Positions 60,088 to 64,000 of a DNA stretch of 64,000 bases are shown here, piece after piece. Position numbers and translations under genes: made by a program. The DNA is taken from the NCBI GenBank assembly GCA_045588485.1, contig JAZNEI010000010.1, forward strand, positions 1 through 64,000. Direction: 5' to 3'. Each line of letters begins with the position of its first letter. Within the stretch, counting starts at the first letter, position 1. The notes under the pieces are model-generated. The model worked only from the letters and a program-made list of their open reading frames with translations, had not been told where the DNA came from and did no database searches. The stretch is from HGM04593 sp045588485 (GTDB lineage Bacteria > Bacteroidota > Bacteroidia > Bacteroidales > Bacteroidaceae).

Positions 60088-62525
60088 TATATATTCGCTA
60101 TTCGCATAATGTCGGCAAAGACTCCGGCTGCTGTTACGCTTGCTCCGGCACCGTAACCTTTTATTAGCATAGGGTACTCCTTGTAACGCTCGGTGGTAAG
60201 CAGGACGATGTTATTGCTGCCTTCGAGGTTGTAGAAGGGGTGATGGCGGTCGACCTTGCATAGCGAAACACTTCCTTTGCCATCCTGATATTTCGCAATG
60301 AAGCGCCAGTGCATCTTTTCGGACTCCATCTTCTGACGCTCGGTCTCGAAATCGGCATCAAGCTCGGGCAGACGCTCCCAAAAGTTATCAAGCGAACCTG
60401 CGAATAGTTCGTCGGGGATAAAGAGGTTTGCCTCAACCTCGCTCTGCTCAATTGCATATCCTGCCTCGCGTGCAAGGATAACAAGTTTGCGGATTACATC
60501 CTTACCGCTGAGGTCGATGCGTGGGTCTGGCTCGCTGTAACCTTTCTCCTGTGCCAGTCGAACAGTCTCGCTAAGAGGTACTTCGCTACTGAGCATATTG
60601 AAAATAAAGTTTAGTGTACCGCTGAGTACTGCCTCTATCTTCAGTATCTTGTCACCACTGTTTATAAGGTCGTTGATGGTGTTTATAATTGGCAGACCTG
60701 CGCCTACATTGGTCTCGAACAGGAACTTTATGTTACGCTGACGGGCAACGTGCTTCAAATGGCTGTATGTGGCATAGTCCGACGAGGCGGCAATCTTGTT
60801 GGCTGCTACCACCGAGATGTTATGCTCTAAAAAGTCGCCATAGAGCGATGCAACATCGCCATTGGCTGTACAGTCGACAAAAACCGAATTAAAGATATTC
60901 ATCTTTATAATTTCGTCGCGCATACGGTGGATGTTGCTCTCGGGACTATTGGCAAGTGCCTGACGGTAACCTATAAGGTCGAGTCCCTCGCGGTTGAATA
61001 TGGCATGACGGCTGTTGGCTATTCCGACAACGTTTAGTTTAAGGCTGTGCTCCTCCAACAGTTTCTTGCGTTGCGATGCTATCTGCTCGATGAGGCTTCC
61101 GCCTACCGTTCCCACTCCGCAGATGAAGAGGTTAAGTACCTTGTACTCCGAGAGGAAGAACGAGTCGTGAATGACGTTCAGTGTCTTGCGCAACAGCTTG
61201 TCTTTTATTACAAACGAGATGTTAGTCTCTTGACCGCCCTGTGCGCAGGCTATCACATTGATACCGTTACGACCGAGTGTCTGGAACAGTTTACCAATAA
61301 TGCCGGGATTGTGGCGCATATTCTCACCCACAATGGCCACGGTCGATAGGTTGCTAACCGCTGTCACAGGCTCCATAAGACCCATAGAAATCTCCTTTGC
61401 AAACTCTCTGTTAAGAACCTCGCATGCCATTGCTGCATCGACGTGACGCAGACCGATAGAGGTGCTGTTCTCCGATGATGCCTGTGCAACAAGGAATACG
61501 CTGATATCGGCATCGGCAAGCGTCTTGAAAATACGGTGGTTCACTCCTACAATACCCACCATACCAAGTCCCTGCACTGTAAGCAGGTCGGTGTCGTTGA
61601 TGCTTGATATTCCTTTTATGAGCCTGTCGCCCGAGTCGCTCTCGGCGCTTATTATAGTGCCTTCGCCGTCGGGGTTGAAGGTGTTCTTTATGGCTATTGG
61701 GATATTTGCCTTAAAAACGGGATATATTGTAGGAGGATAGACTACCTTGGCTCCGAAATTACAAAGTTCGGTGGCCTCGACATAGCTTAACCGCTTTATT
61801 GTATAGGCGTTGTTTATCACTTTGGGGTCGGCGGTCATAAATCCGTCTACATCGGTCCAGATTTCCAATATATCGGCTTTAAGGGCTGCCGCAATTATGG
61901 CTGCTGTGTAATCGGAACCGCCACGGCCAAGATTGGTTATGTCGCCACTCTCAATGTCTTGCGAAATAAAGCCGGGGACAACCACGATGCGGTCGTTGCG
62001 GCTGTCGAACTGCTCGTGTATAAGCTGCTCGGTGGCTTCGGTGGCAAGGATGTTCTTGCTGTGCTTTACCTCGGTCTTTATGAACTGACGGGAGTTGTAG
62101 CGCACTGCACCGTCGATGAGTGCTGTGACAATGCGGCTCGAAATTCTCTCGCCATAGCTCACTATTGTAGCCTCGCTCTTCGAGGTTATGTTGTTTATGA
62201 GTGCAAGACCTTGGTAGATGTTGTCAAGTTCGTTCAATAGCTTGTCGACCTCTTGAAGCAGGGCGGTGCGCCTCTCTTCGTCGTCAATGATACTGTATAT
62301 AAGGTCGTGGTGACGTGCTACAATATGCTGGAACTCTTCGTTAAAGGCAATGTTGCCCTCTACTGCCATCTGCGATGTTTTTATTAGTTTGTCGGTTATA
62401 CCGCCCAAGGCCGAGACCACCACTATCACTTTGTCGTTGGTGGCAGCAGCTTCGACAATGTTTTTAAGATTCAATATACTGTTTACGGAGCCAACCGAGG
62501 TTCCGCCGAATTTCATTACTTTCAT
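60087..62525 (-). CDS. thrA: Bifunctional aspartokinase I/homoserine dehydrogenase
   Basis: This 812-residue cytoplasmic fusion catalyses the first and third steps of threonine/methionine synthesis. The aspartokinase domain is 1-300 (MKFGGTSVGS, NLGRGGSDYTAA), regulatory ACT domains are about 310-455 (VGIVGVNHRIFKTLADADISV), and homoserine dehydrogenase is about 465-812 (ICGVGTVGGSLIEQ, NKIAASSDYATY, GLPIINTINDL). The architecture is that of ThrA with feedback control through the ACT domains. It is monocistronic, with a consensus promoter. Confidence 0.97.
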   Translation of the reverse strand: MKVMKFGGTSVGSVNSILNLKNIVEAAATNDKVIVVVSALGGITDKLIKTSQMAVEGNIAFNEEFQHIVARHHDLIYSIIDDEERRTALLQEVDKLLNELDNIYQGLALINNITSKSEATIVSYGERISSRIVTALIDGAVRYNSRQFIKTEVKHSKNILATEATEQLIHEQFDSRNDRIVVVPGFISQDIESGDITNLGRGGSDYTAAIIAAALKADILEIWTDVDGFMTADPKVINNAYTIKRLSYVEATELCNFGAKVVYPPTIYPVFKANIPIAIKNTFNPDGEGTIISAESDSGDRLIKGISSINDTDLLTVQGLGMVGIVGVNHRIFKTLADADISVFLVAQASSENSTSIGLRHVDAAMACEVLNREFAKEISMGLMEPVTAVSNLSTVAIVGENMRHNPGIIGKLFQTLGRNGINVIACAQGGQETNISFVIKDKLLRKTLNVIHDSFFLSEYKVLNLFICGVGTVGGSLIEQIASQRKKLLEEHSLKLNVVGIANSRHAIFNREGLDLIGYRQALANSPESNIHRMRDEIIKMNIFNSVFVDCTANGDVASLYGDFLEHNISVVAANKIAASSDYATYSHLKHVARQRNIKFLFETNVGAGLPIINTINDLINSGDKILKIEAVLSGTLNFIFNMLSSEVPLSETVRLAQEKGYSEPDPRIDLSGKDVIRKLVILAREAGYAIEQSEVEANLFIPDELFAGSLDNFWERLPELDADFETERQKMESEKMHWRFIAKYQDGKGSVSLCKVDRHHPFYNLEGSNNIVLLTTERYKEYPMLIKGYGAGASVTAAGVFADIMRIANI

Positions 62526-62589
62526 TATTAGACGTGTGTAGCAGGCTTATGTAAAAATCTTGATGGTTTTTACCCTCTGCATACGGCTG

Positions 62590-62621
62590 CAAATTTATCA
62601 AAATAACGCTATATTAGCAAA
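62590..62621 (-). promoter_or_regulatory. Bacteroidetes promoter of thrA
   Basis: On the minus strand TTTG (62618-62621), a 20-bp spacer and TAAATTTG (62590-62597) match the consensus. The leader is about 60 nt. Confidence 0.8.
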
Positions 62622-62707
62622 TAAATGGCCGATAATGATTCTTTTTACTGTATATTTATGGCAAATGATACCCTGTTCTTCTTTATTCACTTTCTTTATG
62701 TGAATTG

Positions 62708-63658
62708 TCAGGCGCGGGGTAAAACCGATGGTAAGGTAATCTTGTTGCTGTCGATGGGGATACGGTGAAGCCGGTAGCGTCCCTGTGTGGGTATATAGCG
62801 CTGGGCAATGTCGCTTCGTAATTTACACAGGAACTCGTGTCTTATTATCGAGAGATTCTTGTGCAGGGTGTTCAGTGTGGGGTTGGTGATGCTCTCGAAA
62901 AGTCTTTTTATTACACTTGGGTTCTGTCGTCCCGATATAAGGCAGTATATCTTCATCAGTTCGTTGCCATATTCGTTTATCTCTTTAAGAGGAAAACCGT
63001 CGGGGTGGCAAAGTAACAGTATATAAAGTGCCTTTGGTAACGGTGCTAGCTCTATTCTTATCTGTGGATAAAGGGGCAGTGTTATTTCGAAATTGTTATC
63101 TATGCAGATGTCGCTAAGGGCTATCTCGTCGGGTGTTCCGATGCTCTCGGCGATGAGGTCGGCTGCTATGAAACATTTCTCCTCGGGGGTAGTTACAATA
63201 TCTTTAATCCTGTAACGAATGTTGCTCTGCTGATTGTTGGTACCATACTCCTTTTCTATCCTTATTATATTGTTCAGCACCGTGTATATGCGGTTGCGCA
63301 GAGCTGTCTCACTCTCGCCATCGGGAATCTCTTCGAAGAGAATCTCGGCAATAGGAATGTCATCGTCCGATGTGTCTATGTCTACAACAGCCGAGAATGA
63401 ACCTTGCAAAAGAGACGATGTGCAGTGTGCAGGAGTGATGGGATTGCTGCGTTGAGACAACTCCTTGTTATCTATTGCAGGTTGTGGCAATATGTTGATG
63501 CTGTATACACCGGCTCCGTTCCGTTGCAGATACTCGACAAATTCCATACTGTTGTCGCTTATGTATCTGTCGGCAATGCAGTTATTTCTGCTCGACAGAT
63601 AGTATATCGCTTTTGTCGAGCCTGCATATATATCCGATTCTCTGTAAATGCACTTCAT
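62708..63658 (-). CDS. Conserved protein of unknown function
   Basis: I do not recognise a named family. The product is 316 residues, without signal or membrane segments. The middle has acidic, aliphatic segments (VDIDTSDDDIPIAEILFEE). The C-terminal half has LPKALYILLLCHPDGFPLKEINEYGNELMKIY and NTLHKNLSIIRHEFLCKL, followed by YIPTQGRYRLHRIPI. This last part resembles the winged-helix ends of some Bacteroidetes proteins and may be DNA-binding, but no catalytic motif is seen. The ATG at 63656-63658 is preferred; a TACTTTTG box on the minus strand at 63702-63709 supports it. It is divergent from radA. Confidence 0.55.
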   Translation of the reverse strand: MKCIYRESDIYAGSTKAIYYLSSRNNCIADRYISDNSMEFVEYLQRNGAGVYSINILPQPAIDNKELSQRSNPITPAHCTSSLLQGSFSAVVDIDTSDDDIPIAEILFEEIPDGESETALRNRIYTVLNNIIRIEKEYGTNNQQSNIRYRIKDIVTTPEEKCFIAADLIAESIGTPDEIALSDICIDNNFEITLPLYPQIRIELAPLPKALYILLLCHPDGFPLKEINEYGNELMKIYCLISGRQNPSVIKRLFESITNPTLNTLHKNLSIIRHEFLCKLRSDIAQRYIPTQGRYRLHRIPIDSNKITLPSVLPRA

Positions 63659-63798
63659 AAGTAAAGATTGAGATGAGAAGAGTAAAAACTCAGCTTTGCA
63701 GCAAAAGTACAAAAAATGTTGAAATAAAAAAATGTATCTCTTGTCAATGCGGCATCGTTGAATTATCTTAGCACTCCGAAACTTTTGAAGCAGATTCT

Positions 63799-64000
63799 AT
63801 GGCAAAAGAGAAGAGTATATTTTTATGTAATGAATGTGGCTATGAGTCGCCAAAATGGGCCGGTAGGTGCCCCTCCTGCGGAGCATGGAACGCTCTTGTC
63901 GAGAAGATGGTGCGCACAGCATCTGCGGTGCGTTTGTCCTCGGCCGGTGATGCCAAACAACTCTCGCAGCCTGTGCTGATAGATACCGTCTCTACCGATG
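63799..64000 (+). CDS. radA: DNA repair protein RadA (5' part)
   Basis: The gene starts at the ATG at 63799 and runs off the window; 67 codons are visible. The N-terminal C4 zinc finger CNECGYESPKWAGRCPSCGAWN is the hallmark of RadA/Sms, a RecA-like helicase in recombinational repair. The Walker motifs lie beyond the edge. A weak promoter (TTG at 63741, TATCTTAG at 63764-63771) is upstream. Confidence 0.93.
   Translation, partial: MAKEKSIFLCNECGYESPKWAGRCPSCGAWNALVEKMVRTASAVRLSSAGDAKQLSQPVLIDTVSTD

Noticed and set aside
62526..62707. Threonine attenuator or riboswitch before thrA
   Set aside because: No leader peptide rich in Thr/Ile codons or conserved aptamer was seen; a standard promoter explains the gap.
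63758..63979. 73-codon frame overlapping radA
   Set aside because: It is in another frame; the zinc-finger frame starting at 63799 is clearly RadA.
1..64000. CRISPR array, prophage, complete insertion sequence or toxin-antitoxin pair
   Set aside because: No regularly spaced repeats, transposase, integrase or phage structural gene could be seen.

Overview
This 64-kb window is a chromosomal segment of a Bacteroidales bacterium, most likely a gut commensal. The evidence is Bacteroidetes-type promoters (TTTG, about 19-20 bp, then TAnnTTTG), many SpII lipoproteins and TonB-linked barrels, a fused aspartokinase/homoserine dehydrogenase, ATP-dependent PEP carboxykinase, fimbrillin-like and FAS1 lipoproteins, and a C-terminal secretion-tail-like sequence on a giant glycosidase. 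No phage, complete insertion sequence, CRISPR array or rRNA operon is visible.

Layout. 0-24 kb is mainly housekeeping: lolD-like/tcdA, asd, rsgA-frr, rplS, a 5'-nucleotidase split over two lipoprotein genes, a TlpA-like thioredoxin, upp, pckA, a THUMP-like methyltransferase, a fimbrillin-like lipoprotein with a 51-aa companion, an acetyltransferase-parE-coaD-S41 protease run, a Ca/Na antiporter, a decayed secreted gene, a DUF3109 protein and gpmI. 23-28.5 kb is a Nudix/TPR/plugless beta-barrel operon. 28.6-35 kb is a tight topA-aroK-speA-argB-YgjP operon.

35-47.5 kb holds the most distinctive content. A 1677-residue secreted enzyme fuses a GH123-type beta-N-acetylgalactosaminidase to a GH33 sialidase. 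A second GH123-type enzyme lies nearby in one transcript with a two-domain SGNH sialate O-acetylesterase. Between them sit tRNA-Ala(GGC), a flavodiiron protein and a TPM-LemA pair. Together the glycosidases suggest removal of O-acetyl groups, sialic acid and beta-GalNAc from Sda/Cad- or GM2-type epitopes, GalNAc-beta1,4-(Neu5Ac-alpha2,3)-Gal, which carry both sugars on one galactose.

47.6-53.2 kb has a TonB-dependent receptor with a duplicated calycin-like lipoprotein, and an orphan FAS1 lipoprotein. 53.2-53.76 kb is a repeat-rich gap with a 188-bp MITE-like palindrome and one half of a 65-bp inverted repeat whose other half is at the left edge of the window. 53.76-59.5 kb is a cobalamin-uptake locus (riboswitch-btuB-btuG-like-btuF-btuC) with no btuD ATPase in the window. 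59.6-64 kb has a DUF4476 protein, thrA, an unrecognised conserved protein and the start of radA.

Where a TTG in the longest open frame precedes a better-supported ATG, the ATG was chosen (for example topA, speA, argB, btuB). Functional calls rest on motifs read by eye; no database search was run.
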